NCBI GenBank assembly: GCA_050246635.1 | Contig: JBFWVR010000002.1 | Location: 372,001 to 436,000, forward strand | DNA: 64,000 nucleotides | Direction: 5' to 3' | Source of the DNA: JBFWVR01 sp050246635 | Lineage (GTDB): Bacteria > Acidobacteriota > Vicinamibacteria > Vicinamibacterales > UBA2999 | Shown here: piece by piece, positions 16,132 to 24,045 of the stretch | Layout: each line of letters opens with the position of its first letter | Numbering within the stretch: the first letter of the stretch is position 1 | Program-made: the position numbers and the translations under genes | The notes under the pieces: model-generated | What the model saw: the letters and a program-made list of their open reading frames with translations, nothing else | Told to the model about the DNA's origin: nothing | Database searches by the model: none

Positions 16132-18752
16132 GCGGCGCGCCTCCGCCAGCCCAGGCGGTGGACCCGCTCGACCCCGTCACCGGTGCCACGGAAGCCATGC
16201 AGGACGGGCATGCCGTCATACCGCGGCACGGGCAGCTCGTACATCCAGAACCGGCGCGCGAGCACCGCATCGAGCGGCGGCCCGCCGTCCGCAGGCTCGT
16301 GGTCGCGCGGCCCCAGCGAATAGAAATAGCGCACGCCCATCCGGTGCGCGGCCTCGACCGTCGCCTCGCGTGCCGCCGGGGACGTGCGCTCGAGGTACCG
16401 CGTGTCGAGCGCCACGTCGAGACCGGCCCCGGCCGGCGCGTCCGCCAGGGCCGCCTCGGTGGCGAACGCGAAGTCGCAGCCCGACAGGTCACGCCAGAAC
16501 GCGGCGCCCGGCACCTCGTCATGGAACCGCACGCGCGCGCCCGGGAAGAGGGTCATGAGGTAGGTCGCCGACGCGATGAGCAGTTCGGGTGCGGCGGTGA
16601 TCACGTAGGTGGCGTGCGGATACACGGACTTCACGTGATAGGCGAGGCCGGCCCAGCGGGCGCCGGGCTGCCAGAACACCGGGGCCGCGCCGGGCTCCGC
16701 GAACGGCGTGAGCACGGCCCCACACTCGAGCGCCGACAGCACCTCGAAATGCCCGAGCGTCTCGTCGTTGAACAGCCGCTCGCCGTCGTCCGACTCCGCG
16801 GCGAACCCGAACCCGCCGAGCAGCGGCGGCTCGGGCACGAGGAGCGCCGGAGTGCCGACCTTCAGGAGCCGTCCCTGATCGAGGAAGAAGCGCTTGCGGG
16901 CCTCGCCCGCCGCGTCGTACCGGCCCGGGTCTGCGCCCTCGGCCGCGGCGCCCAGCCGCCGCAGCTCCGACCAGGACGGCGGCGCGGTGTCGCGGAGCGC
17001 CGCCAGCACCGCAATCGCCCGCAGCTCGTCCGCGGACCGCTCCTGCTCCGGCGCCGACATGCGACACACGTGCTCGCGGGCGATCCGGTAGTTGTCGCAC
17101 GCGCGCGCGGCCGCCTCGTCCCGCGCGCGGGCTGCCGCCTCGCTGGCCGCCGCCTTCTGCTCCTGGTCGGCCAGCCGCCGGGCACGGCGTGCCTCACGCG
17201 CCTGCCGCGCGCGGTCACGCTCATCCTGGCCGCCGGCCTTCCGCGCCGCCGGCCTGCCGGCCTTCTTCGCGGGACGGCGTGTGTCACGCGCCAGGCGATC
17301 GCGTTCGGCCCGCTCGTACTGCTCGGCAAGCCCGCGCAGCGCGTTGCGGACGATCGTCGTCCCCCCGCCAGGCCGCGGCGGGGCCGGGCGCGGACCGGCG
17401 GCCGTGGCCTCGAGCGCGACGACGAGCCGGGGCGTGGCGGGCTCGGCCAGCCCAGCCGGCCGCACGAAGGCCTCGACGAAGGCCGATGGGCCGGGGGCCG
17501 ACGGTGCCAGGACCTCGGCCTCGAGCTGCGCGACGTGCGTCTCCATGTCGCGCGCCACGGCCAACAGCCCCCCGCTGACACCCGTCAGGTGATGGAAGTG
17601 CAGCGTGCCTTCCTGTGTGTCGCGGAACTCCTCGTCCAGCAGCGTGAACACCCGGCGCCCGACGATGCCACTCTCGATCTGGGCGCTGGTGTTCACGCCC
17701 ACGACACCGGAGCTGTAGTAGATGGACTCGAAGTAGTCGGCACGCGACCCGGCGTCGATCGGGTTGCCTCCCACGCGCGGCCAGACACTCACCGCGTCGA
17801 GATCACCGAGGTCCACGCCGTCCCAGGCCTCGGTGTTCTGCGGGTGCGGTCGCACCAGCACGCTCAGCCCGGCCAGCACGGCGGACCGCTCGCGCAGCGC
17901 CGTGATCCACCGGCGCACGAACCGCGCCTCGTCCGGTGCGATGAACCGCGACGAGCACAGATACAGGAGGTACGGCCGGCCGGCGGGCAGGCCCGCGGCG
18001 GCGAGGAACGCCTCGCGATCGCGCGCCGGCTGCCACGTGAACCACTGGTCGTAGGCGGGCGCCCCGGTCACGACAATCCGGTCGGCGGGCACGCCGTGCA
18101 GCGTCGTCGCCTCGTGCCGCATCGCCTCGTTCCAGACGGCCACGAGATCGAGCGTGTCGTGAATGAGCCCCTTGTTCGTCAGGTTGTCCCAGCTGTACAC
18201 GCAGAGGGCCGCGGGCACGCCCGCGGCGCGCGCGCTCCGGACGTAGGTCGACTGCGGACTGCCCGGCTCGACGAGCGGCGTGACCACCAGCAGGTCTGGC
18301 GCCTGGTCGCGCACCCAGGCATCCACCTGCGGATCGGTCGGCAACGCGGCGTCGATCCACCGCAGTCCACCGGCCAGAGCGGCGCGTCCGCGCGGCGACG
18401 CCACGCCGGGCACGGCCAGGAGACGCCGGACGAATGGTGGCGCCGTGCGTTCGGCCCTCGCCCGCAGCTTCGGGGCGGTCGCGTACTCCGGCCCGAGGTA
18501 CCGCAGGTAGTCGATGCCCCGGCGGACGGCTTCCCCGAGCAGGCTCCAGCCGTGCGGCCTGCGCGCGGGAACCGGCCCGGTCGTGATCCCCGTGCATGCC
18601 TGCGCAAGCCGATCGGCGAGTCCCCCGTCGGCTCCGCTCTTGTGTGGCGCCGCGGCGACGTGCACCGTGTGGCCACGCGCAGCCAGGAGCCGAAGCGTCG
18701 ACTCGAAGTTGCGCACGTACACCGTGCTGCGCATGACGAAGAGGATCTTCAC
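16128..18752 (-). CDS. SWD-5: GT-B-like transferase, coiled coil, sugar O-methyltransferase-like domain
   Basis: 874 residues in three parts. Residues 1 to about 465 are an intact SWD module (ILFVMRSTVYVRNFES, YSWDNLTNKGLIHD, VTGAPAYDQWF, LVRPHPQNTEAW, VVGVNTSAQIESGIVGRRV, GTLHFHHLTG). Residues about 480-600 are Ala/Arg/Glu-rich helix. The last 270 residues resemble the putative sugar O-methyltransferase family near NanM: KRFFLDQGRLLKVG, WAGLAYHVKSVYPHATYVI and ASATYLMTLFPGARV. The usual Gly-rich SAM loop appears as WQPGARWAGLAY. The GTG at 18752 starts VKILFVM, aligning with every other family member; ATG six codons later is the alternative. It lies 16 bases after the SWD-6 stop. Confidence 0.84.
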   Translation of the reverse strand: MKILFVMRSTVYVRNFESTLRLLAARGHTVHVAAAPHKSGADGGLADRLAQACTGITTGPVPARRPHGWSLLGEAVRRGIDYLRYLGPEYATAPKLRARAERTAPPFVRRLLAVPGVASPRGRAALAGGLRWIDAALPTDPQVDAWVRDQAPDLLVVTPLVEPGSPQSTYVRSARAAGVPAALCVYSWDNLTNKGLIHDTLDLVAVWNEAMRHEATTLHGVPADRIVVTGAPAYDQWFTWQPARDREAFLAAAGLPAGRPYLLYLCSSRFIAPDEARFVRRWITALRERSAVLAGLSVLVRPHPQNTEAWDGVDLGDLDAVSVWPRVGGNPIDAGSRADYFESIYYSSGVVGVNTSAQIESGIVGRRVFTLLDEEFRDTQEGTLHFHHLTGVSGGLLAVARDMETHVAQLEAEVLAPSAPGPSAFVEAFVRPAGLAEPATPRLVVALEATAAGPRPAPPRPGGGTTIVRNALRGLAEQYERAERDRLARDTRRPAKKAGRPAARKAGGQDERDRARQAREARRARRLADQEQKAAASEAAARARDEAAARACDNYRIAREHVCRMSAPEQERSADELRAIAVLAALRDTAPPSWSELRRLGAAAEGADPGRYDAAGEARKRFFLDQGRLLKVGTPALLVPEPPLLGGFGFAAESDDGERLFNDETLGHFEVLSALECGAVLTPFAEPGAAPVFWQPGARWAGLAYHVKSVYPHATYVITAAPELLIASATYLMTLFPGARVRFHDEVPGAAFWRDLSGCDFAFATEAALADAPAGAGLDVALDTRYLERTSPAAREATVEAAHRMGVRYFYSLGPRDHEPADGGPPLDAVLARRFWMYELPVPRYDGMPVLHGFRGTGDGVERVHRLGWRRRAA

Positions 18753-18768
18753 GGGTGCTGGACGCCCT

Positions 18769-21258
18769 TCACCGCGCCACGACCTCGTCGCCCGACGCGA
18801 GCTCGAGGTCCATCGGCGCGCCGGGCCGGGTGAAGAGGCCGTACCACACCCGGTACTCGCCTGCCTTGTTCCGGACCCGAACCCTGGACTGCAGGTGCAG
18901 GCCGTGCCCCTCGAGCGCGCCGGTGACGGCATCCGAGAGCTCGGTGCTGATCTCGATGAGCACCGAGCGAAGGCCGGGCGACGCCAGGACCCGCGCGGCA
19001 CCGCCCAGCACGGCGAACTCCCCGCCGTCGACGTCGAGCTTGATGTGGTTCGGCAGCGGCAGCGCGGCCTGCTCGACCAGGTCGTCGAGCCGGAACGTGA
19101 GGACCGGTTGCGGGTACACCGTCGGCGCCTCGCCAGGCGCGCCGGCGCCAAGCGTGTGCCGGGCGCCGCCGGGCGCCAGGCCGATGAGGTTGAGCACACT
19201 CGCGGCGTTCGCGTCCGCGAGCGCGACGGGCAGCGGCGTGATCCGCGACGCCAGGTCGTTGAGCACCACGTTCGCGCAGAGGGCGTTCACGTTGGGATAA
19301 CTCGGCTCGAACGCGACGACCCGCGCGCCGCCGGCGGGGTTGGCCGCCGCGACCAGCGAGTAGGCCCCGACGTTCGCCCCGATGTCGTAGAAGACCTCGT
19401 CGGGCCGGAACTGCCGGATCCAGGCGACCGTCCAGGGCTCCTTCGCGCAGGCGCGCAGGCGGACCCGCTCGGCCTTCGACGTGACCCGCATCCGGATCTC
19501 CGCATCCGGGAAGTCGAGCCGCTCGGCGTTGGCCCGCTGCAGCTCGAACCAGAGCTCGGATGGAATGCCGTCGACGATCCGCTCGAAGAACTGGACACGC
19601 TCCGCGTGCGACAGGGCCCCGTAGCTGCCCGCGAGCTCGGTCAGCCGCTCCTCGCGGCTGGCGGCCGCCTTGCGCGCCTCGCGGGCACGCCGCTCGTCCT
19701 CCTGCCGGGTCTTCTCGGCGAGCTTCTTCGCGATGCGCTCCTGCTTGGCCGCCTCCCGCCGCGCCCGGGCGGCATCGCGTTCCGCCTTCGCGCGCTCGGC
19801 CGCGTTCGCCTGCGCCTCGAGCTGCGCCGCCCGGCGCCGCAGCGCCGGCCGCACCGCCGTGGCCCAGGCCGGGGGCCGGGCGCCCGGCGCCCTGGGCCGG
19901 GCCGCCAGGCGCTCGAGCGCGTCGACCAGGCGAGGCGTGGCGGGCTCGCCGCGGCCGAAGGGCCTGACGAACGCATCCACGAACCGGCCACACCGATCGG
20001 CGCCAGCACCGGGCGAGGCGAGCTCGGCGTCGAGCTGCGACAGGTGCTCCTCGAACGACGCGGCCACCTGCACCAGGCCGCCGTTGGCCTGGCGCAGGTG
20101 CTCGAAGTGGATCGTGCCCTCCTGCGTGTCGCGGAACTCCGGGGCGAGCAGCGTGAACACCGGCCGGCCGACAATGGCGCACTCGATCTCGGCTGTCGTG
20201 TTCACGCCCACCGCGGCGGCACAGTGGTAGATCGACTCGAAGTAGTCGCCGCGCGTCGCGGCGTCGACGGGCGCGGCGCCGGCTGCCGGGAAGATCGTCA
20301 CGTCGCCGAGGCCCGAGCGGTCGAAGCCCTGCCACTGCTTCGCGTTCTGCGGGTGCGGCCGCACGAGCACGCCGGCGCGCCGGAGCCGCTCGGACGAGGA
20401 GGCCCGCAACTGCTCCACCCACCGGCGGACGAAGGCCGCCTCGTCGGGGGCGACGAACTTCGACGAACAGAGGTACAGCAGGTAGGGATCCGCCGACGCC
20501 AGGCCCGCGCGCGCGCAGAAGGCCTCGCGGGTACCCGCGGGCTGCCAGTCGAACCAGTGGTCGAAGGGCTGGGCGCCGGTGACGACCACGCGGTCCGCGG
20601 GAATGCCGTGGAGCCGGACGGCCTCGTCACGCATCGCGTCGTTCCAGACGGTCACCAGGTCCACCGGGTCGTGGATGAGTCCCTTGTTGGTCAGGTTGTC
20701 CCAGCTGGCGACGCACAGCACGGCCGGCACACCGGCCGCGCGAGCACTGCGCACGTAGTCGGCCTGCGGCGATCCCGGCTCCATCAGGGGCGTGACGAGC
20801 ACGAGGTCGGGCCGGAGCTCGCGGACGTGCGCGTCGATGGCCGGGTCGGTCGGGATGGCCCGGTCGGCGGCCTCGAGGATCGGCTTCAGCGCCGCACGCG
20901 CCAGCGGGCCGCGGCGCGTCCAGGCCAGGTAGCTGGCCGGGATCTCCCGCTCGACGCGCCGTCGCAGCTTCGGCGCCCGTGCGTACATCGGCGTGAGGTA
21001 GCGGAGGTAGTCGAGCACCAGCCGCACCTCCTGCCCGAGCATGCCCCACCCGTCCTCGCGCAGCGGCACGATGCCCTGCGAGAACGTCGGGTACTGCGCC
21101 GACAGCTGTCGCCCGATGTCGGTCGAGTCGAGCAGCCAGTGCGGCATGCGCGCCTGGAAGCCCACGTGCACGTGGTGCCCGCGGTCGCAGAGCAGGCGGA
21201 TCGCGGACTCGAAGTTCCGGACGTAGCCGGAATGCCGCATGACGAAGAGGACTCTCAT
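18769..21258 (-). CDS. SWD-6: GT-B-like transferase, long coiled coil, FkbM methyltransferase
   Basis: 829 residues. The SWD module (MRVLFVMRHSGYVRNFES, ASWDNLTNKGLIHD, VTGAQPFDHWF, LVRPHPQNAKQW, VGVNTTAEIECAIVGRPV, GTIHFEHLRQ) occupies about the first 460 residues. It is followed by about 80 residues of charged helix (such as ERAKAERDAARARREAAKQE) and then an FkbM methyltransferase with FYDIGANVGAYSLVAAA, AFEPSYPNVNALCANVV and IKLDVDGGEFAVLGGAA. The architecture repeats that of SWD-2, but the joining helix is much longer and the SWD module is closer to SWD-5. ATG at 21258 overlaps the regulator stop as ATGA. Confidence 0.87.
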   Translation of the reverse strand: MRVLFVMRHSGYVRNFESAIRLLCDRGHHVHVGFQARMPHWLLDSTDIGRQLSAQYPTFSQGIVPLREDGWGMLGQEVRLVLDYLRYLTPMYARAPKLRRRVEREIPASYLAWTRRGPLARAALKPILEAADRAIPTDPAIDAHVRELRPDLVLVTPLMEPGSPQADYVRSARAAGVPAVLCVASWDNLTNKGLIHDPVDLVTVWNDAMRDEAVRLHGIPADRVVVTGAQPFDHWFDWQPAGTREAFCARAGLASADPYLLYLCSSKFVAPDEAAFVRRWVEQLRASSSERLRRAGVLVRPHPQNAKQWQGFDRSGLGDVTIFPAAGAAPVDAATRGDYFESIYHCAAAVGVNTTAEIECAIVGRPVFTLLAPEFRDTQEGTIHFEHLRQANGGLVQVAASFEEHLSQLDAELASPGAGADRCGRFVDAFVRPFGRGEPATPRLVDALERLAARPRAPGARPPAWATAVRPALRRRAAQLEAQANAAERAKAERDAARARREAAKQERIAKKLAEKTRQEDERRAREARKAAASREERLTELAGSYGALSHAERVQFFERIVDGIPSELWFELQRANAERLDFPDAEIRMRVTSKAERVRLRACAKEPWTVAWIRQFRPDEVFYDIGANVGAYSLVAAANPAGGARVVAFEPSYPNVNALCANVVLNDLASRITPLPVALADANAASVLNLIGLAPGGARHTLGAGAPGEAPTVYPQPVLTFRLDDLVEQAALPLPNHIKLDVDGGEFAVLGGAARVLASPGLRSVLIEISTELSDAVTGALEGHGLHLQSRVRVRNKAGEYRVWYGLFTRPGAPMDLELASGDEVVAR

Positions 21259-21875
21259 CGCGCGGAGGCGGCGGGCAGCGGCCGTTCGGTGGCCACGTCG
21301 GTCCGCAGCAGCAGGAGCTTGCGCCGCGGCACGCCCTGGCGCACGAGCTCCTGGACGACCTTCTTGGGTTTGTGCAGGGCCGCCACGATGAGCGTGTCGA
21401 AGGCGACGCTCGCGTGGTCGGCAATCGGGACAACAGGCCGCCCGAAGAAGCGCTCACCGGCCTCGGCGTCGAAGACCACGACCGGCTCGAGGCCGAGCTC
21501 GTGGAGGGCCAGCATCGCGAGCTCGGCGGCCTCGCCGGTGCCGTAGATGGCCACGCGCTTCTGGCGGCCGACGCGGCCGTCGAGGTTCTGCCGCACGTGG
21601 CGGCGCGCGTCGCGGTAGAGATCCAGCGAGTACTGCATGAACTCCATCGTCAGGCGCGCCTTGCGCGTGAGCCCGCGCGGCGTGATCAGGTAGATCAGGC
21701 GGTTCGGGCGGACCGAGACGCTCTTGATGTAGCCCTTGCGGATCAGGCGCTTCAGGTACAGGTTCGTCAGCCCGAGCGCGATGCCCAGGCGCGCCGCGAG
21801 CGTCCGCTGCGTCAGCGCGGAGTCCTGCTCGAGCGCGTCGAGCAGCTGGAGATCGCGTATCGACTCGAGATCCAT
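21255..21875 (-). CDS. Winged-helix regulator with Rossmann C-terminal domain
   Basis: 206 residues. The N-terminal half is a winged helix-turn-helix like MarR-type EPS-associated regulators: LDALEQDSALTQRTLAARLG, recognition helix around LGLTNLYLKRLIRKGYIKSV, then wing NRLIYLITPRG. The C-terminal half is a small Rossmann unit (KRVAIYGTGEAAELAMLALH, VVVFDAEAGERFFG, FDTLIVAALHKPKKVV), like CoA- or nucleotide-binding domains in sugar epimerase relatives. It could sense a sugar nucleotide or similar metabolite. It sits inside the operon between wzm and the SWD genes. The ATG at 21875 is preceded by GGGAG; the frame is open far upstream across wzm, but that reading is a shadow. Confidence 0.85.
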   Translation of the reverse strand: MDLESIRDLQLLDALEQDSALTQRTLAARLGIALGLTNLYLKRLIRKGYIKSVSVRPNRLIYLITPRGLTRKARLTMEFMQYSLDLYRDARRHVRQNLDGRVGRQKRVAIYGTGEAAELAMLALHELGLEPVVVFDAEAGERFFGRPVVPIADHASVAFDTLIVAALHKPKKVVQELVRQGVPRRKLLLLRTDVATERPLPAASAR

Positions 21876-21889
21876 GCGGGCGCGCTCCC

Positions 21890-22783
21890 TCACAGCTGGT
21901 CGACCGACGAGCCTTCCATCCGGTCGAAGTAGATGAGGCCGCCGGTGAGCACGACGAGCATGACCCCCGTGCTGATGCCGAGGGCCATGGGGTTGAGCTC
22001 CGAGCCGGCGCCGATCGTGGCCCACTTGAAGGCCTCGATGAAGCCGGCCATCGGGTTGAGGTAGACCAGGTGGCGGTAGTTCTCGGGCACCATCGACACC
22101 GGGTAGATCACCGGCGTCAGGTAGAACCAGAAGCGCATGACGTAGCGGATGCCCATCTGCACGTCGCGGGCCCGCGTCTGCAGCACGCAGGTCCAGAGGC
22201 CGATCGAGATCGCGCAGGTGATCGCCAGCAGCAGGGCCACCGGGGCCATCAGCAGGCCGAGGTCCATCCGGAGGTACCAGCGGTGGTGGGCGATCAGGTA
22301 GAAGGTGATCCCCAGCAGGTACAGGGTGCAGTAGATGAAGAGGTAGACCATCGCCGGCCCCAGGCCGGACACCGGGATGACGAGGCGCGGGAAGTACACC
22401 TTCCGCACCAGGTCCCGGCTGCTGTTCATGCTCTTCGTGATGAAGATCACGCAGCGCTCGAACACGTTCCAGGTCACCGCGCCGGTGAGGAAGAACAGCA
22501 GGTAGGGCACCTCGCCGGAGTCGACCCCGACGACGCTGCCGAAGATCATGCCGCTCAGGAGGATCGGGAAGAGCGGGCGGGCGAAGAGCCAGAACTTGCC
22601 GAGCGCCGTGCCCTGGTACATCCGCTTCACGCTGCGCGACGCGAGGAACCAGGTGATGCGCCGGTACCGGATGAACTCCTTCAGGCGCGGGATCAACCCG
22701 GCGCGCTGCGGCTCGATGGTCCACGTGTCCTTGCGCCGGTCGCCGGCGCCGGCCAGCGGGAGGGTCACGGCTGTCTCAGGCAT
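21890..22783 (-). CDS. wzm: ABC-2 type polysaccharide export permease (Wzm)
   Basis: 297-residue integral membrane protein of the ABC-2 permease family that exports O-antigen or capsule glycans on a lipid carrier. The N-terminal cytoplasmic portion contains SVKRMYQGTALGKFWLFARP, the conserved helix before the first membrane span. About six hydrophobic spans follow, including ILLSGMIFGSVVGV, LLFFLTGAVTWNVF, VYLFIYCTLYLLGITFYLIA, LLMAPVALLLAITCAISIGL and GISTGVMLVVLTGGLIYF. The motif FWFYLTPVIYPVSMVP is typical of the family. Its first 8 bases overlap wzt, as expected for an obligate partner. Fourteen bases separate it from the regulator. Confidence 0.94.
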   Translation of the reverse strand: MPETAVTLPLAGAGDRRKDTWTIEPQRAGLIPRLKEFIRYRRITWFLASRSVKRMYQGTALGKFWLFARPLFPILLSGMIFGSVVGVDSGEVPYLLFFLTGAVTWNVFERCVIFITKSMNSSRDLVRKVYFPRLVIPVSGLGPAMVYLFIYCTLYLLGITFYLIAHHRWYLRMDLGLLMAPVALLLAITCAISIGLWTCVLQTRARDVQMGIRYVMRFWFYLTPVIYPVSMVPENYRHLVYLNPMAGFIEAFKWATIGAGSELNPMALGISTGVMLVVLTGGLIYFDRMEGSSVDQL

Positions 22784-24032
22784 TCTGAATCTCCGTCGGC
22801 GTCAGGAGCTTCCAGTCCAGGCGCGGGGCGAGCAGGGCCCCCTTGAGGAGCTTGCGCCGCCCCTCCACCTGTTCGGCGGTCGAGTAGCTCATGAACGACA
22901 GCGCCTTGTAGATGATGAGCGAGGACTCCTTGCCCTCGTGCTCGACGATGAGGAAGGCGTTCACGCTGTAGACGATCTCGGTGAGGAAGTGCGCCGGGAT
23001 GCGGACCCAGGCCTCGTAGCCCCCGGCCTCGTCGATCGCGTGGGCCTCGGGCTCCATGCTGCGGAAGATCAGCGTCGACCGGTAGTTGACGTCGACCCCG
23101 GCCTTGATCGTGATGTTCGGCTTCCGCACGACGAAGCGGATGCGCACGAAGACGTCCTCCGATTGCGGCGCCGCGCCAATCTCCTTGCCGGCGGCGGTGA
23201 CGAGGCGCGCGCCGATGAGCTCCGCGTAGCGGTTCTCATGCCGGCCCTTCTCGCCGGCCGTGGCCTCGTTCCGCGCCCACGCCGCGTTCTGGTACTCCAG
23301 CACCACGTCGTCCGGCTCGCCGATCTTCACGACCTGCCCGGCGTTGATCCACATCACCTGGTCGCAGACGCGCGAGATGGCCTCCATGTCGTGCGAGACG
23401 AACAGGACCGTCAGGCCGTCGTGCGCGAGCTCCGCGACGCGCTCGAGACAGCGCTCCTGGAACGCGAGATCACCCACGGCCAGGATCTCGTCCGCGAGCA
23501 GGATGTCGGGCTGCATGTTGATCGCGACCGAGAAGGCCAGCCGCAGGTACATGCCGCTCGAGAAGAACCGCAGCTCCGTCTCGACGAACTCCCCGATCTC
23601 CGCGAACTCGACGATCTTGTCGAAGTTCCGGTCGACGTCGGCCTTCGGGATCCCGTACAGCGCGGCGTTCAGGTAGACGTTCTCGCGCGCCGACGCGTCG
23701 GGGTTGAAGCCCGCGCCGAGCTCCAGCAGCGAGACCACGCGGCCGACGCCGTGCACGCGTCCCTCGCTGGGCGGCGTCACGCGGGCGATGACCTTGAGCA
23801 GCGTGCTCTTGCCGGCCCCGTTGGCCCCGATGATGCCCAGCACGCGTCCCGGCTCCGCCCCGAAGGAGACGTTGCGCAGCGCCCAGAACTCCCGCCCCCC
23901 CGGCCCCGCCTCGCCCTTCAGGAAGCTGGTGACCGATCGCCACGACAGCTTCGGCAGCAACGCGTTCGCGTTCTTGTCCGACTTGCTGATGTGGTAGCAC
24001 TTGCCGAGATTCTCGACGGTCAGGTTGTTCAT
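22776..24032 (-). CDS. wzt: ABC transporter ATP-binding protein with C-terminal glycan-binding domain (Wzt)
   Basis: 418 residues. Walker A GANGAGKST is at 69-77, the signature FSSGM at 157-161 (the usual Wzt variant of LSGGQ), and Walker B ILLADE at 177-182 followed by AVGD and LFVSHD. From about residue 265 to the end is a beta-rich extension (VFVRIRFVVRKPNITIKAG, VEHEGKESSLIIYKALSF) matching the Wzt C-terminal domain that recognises a modified non-reducing end of the glycan in known O-antigen systems. If so, export may depend on a terminal modification, such as a methyl group added by one of the many methyltransferases here. The ATG at 24032 is 13 bases after the SWD-7 stop. Confidence 0.94.
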   Translation of the reverse strand: MNNLTVENLGKCYHISKSDKNANALLPKLSWRSVTSFLKGEAGPGGREFWALRNVSFGAEPGRVLGIIGANGAGKSTLLKVIARVTPPSEGRVHGVGRVVSLLELGAGFNPDASARENVYLNAALYGIPKADVDRNFDKIVEFAEIGEFVETELRFFSSGMYLRLAFSVAINMQPDILLADEILAVGDLAFQERCLERVAELAHDGLTVLFVSHDMEAISRVCDQVMWINAGQVVKIGEPDDVVLEYQNAAWARNEATAGEKGRHENRYAELIGARLVTAAGKEIGAAPQSEDVFVRIRFVVRKPNITIKAGVDVNYRSTLIFRSMEPEAHAIDEAGGYEAWVRIPAHFLTEIVYSVNAFLIVEHEGKESSLIIYKALSFMSYSTAEQVEGRRKLLKGALLAPRLDWKLLTPTEIQNA

Positions 24033-24045
24033 GGTCGTTCTGTCG

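Noticed and set aside
16158..21546. Very long plus-strand frames of about 890 and 1010 codons at 16158-18833 and 18514-21546
   Set aside because: They mirror SWD-5 and SWD-6 in the antisense direction and show no domains. High third-position GC removes stop codons from the opposite strand. The same applies to the 731-codon frame at 3101-5296 and others.
22776..24032. Drug-efflux ABC transporter
   Set aside because: The C-terminal glycan-binding extension, FSSGM signature and partner permease fit Wzm/Wzt polysaccharide export.
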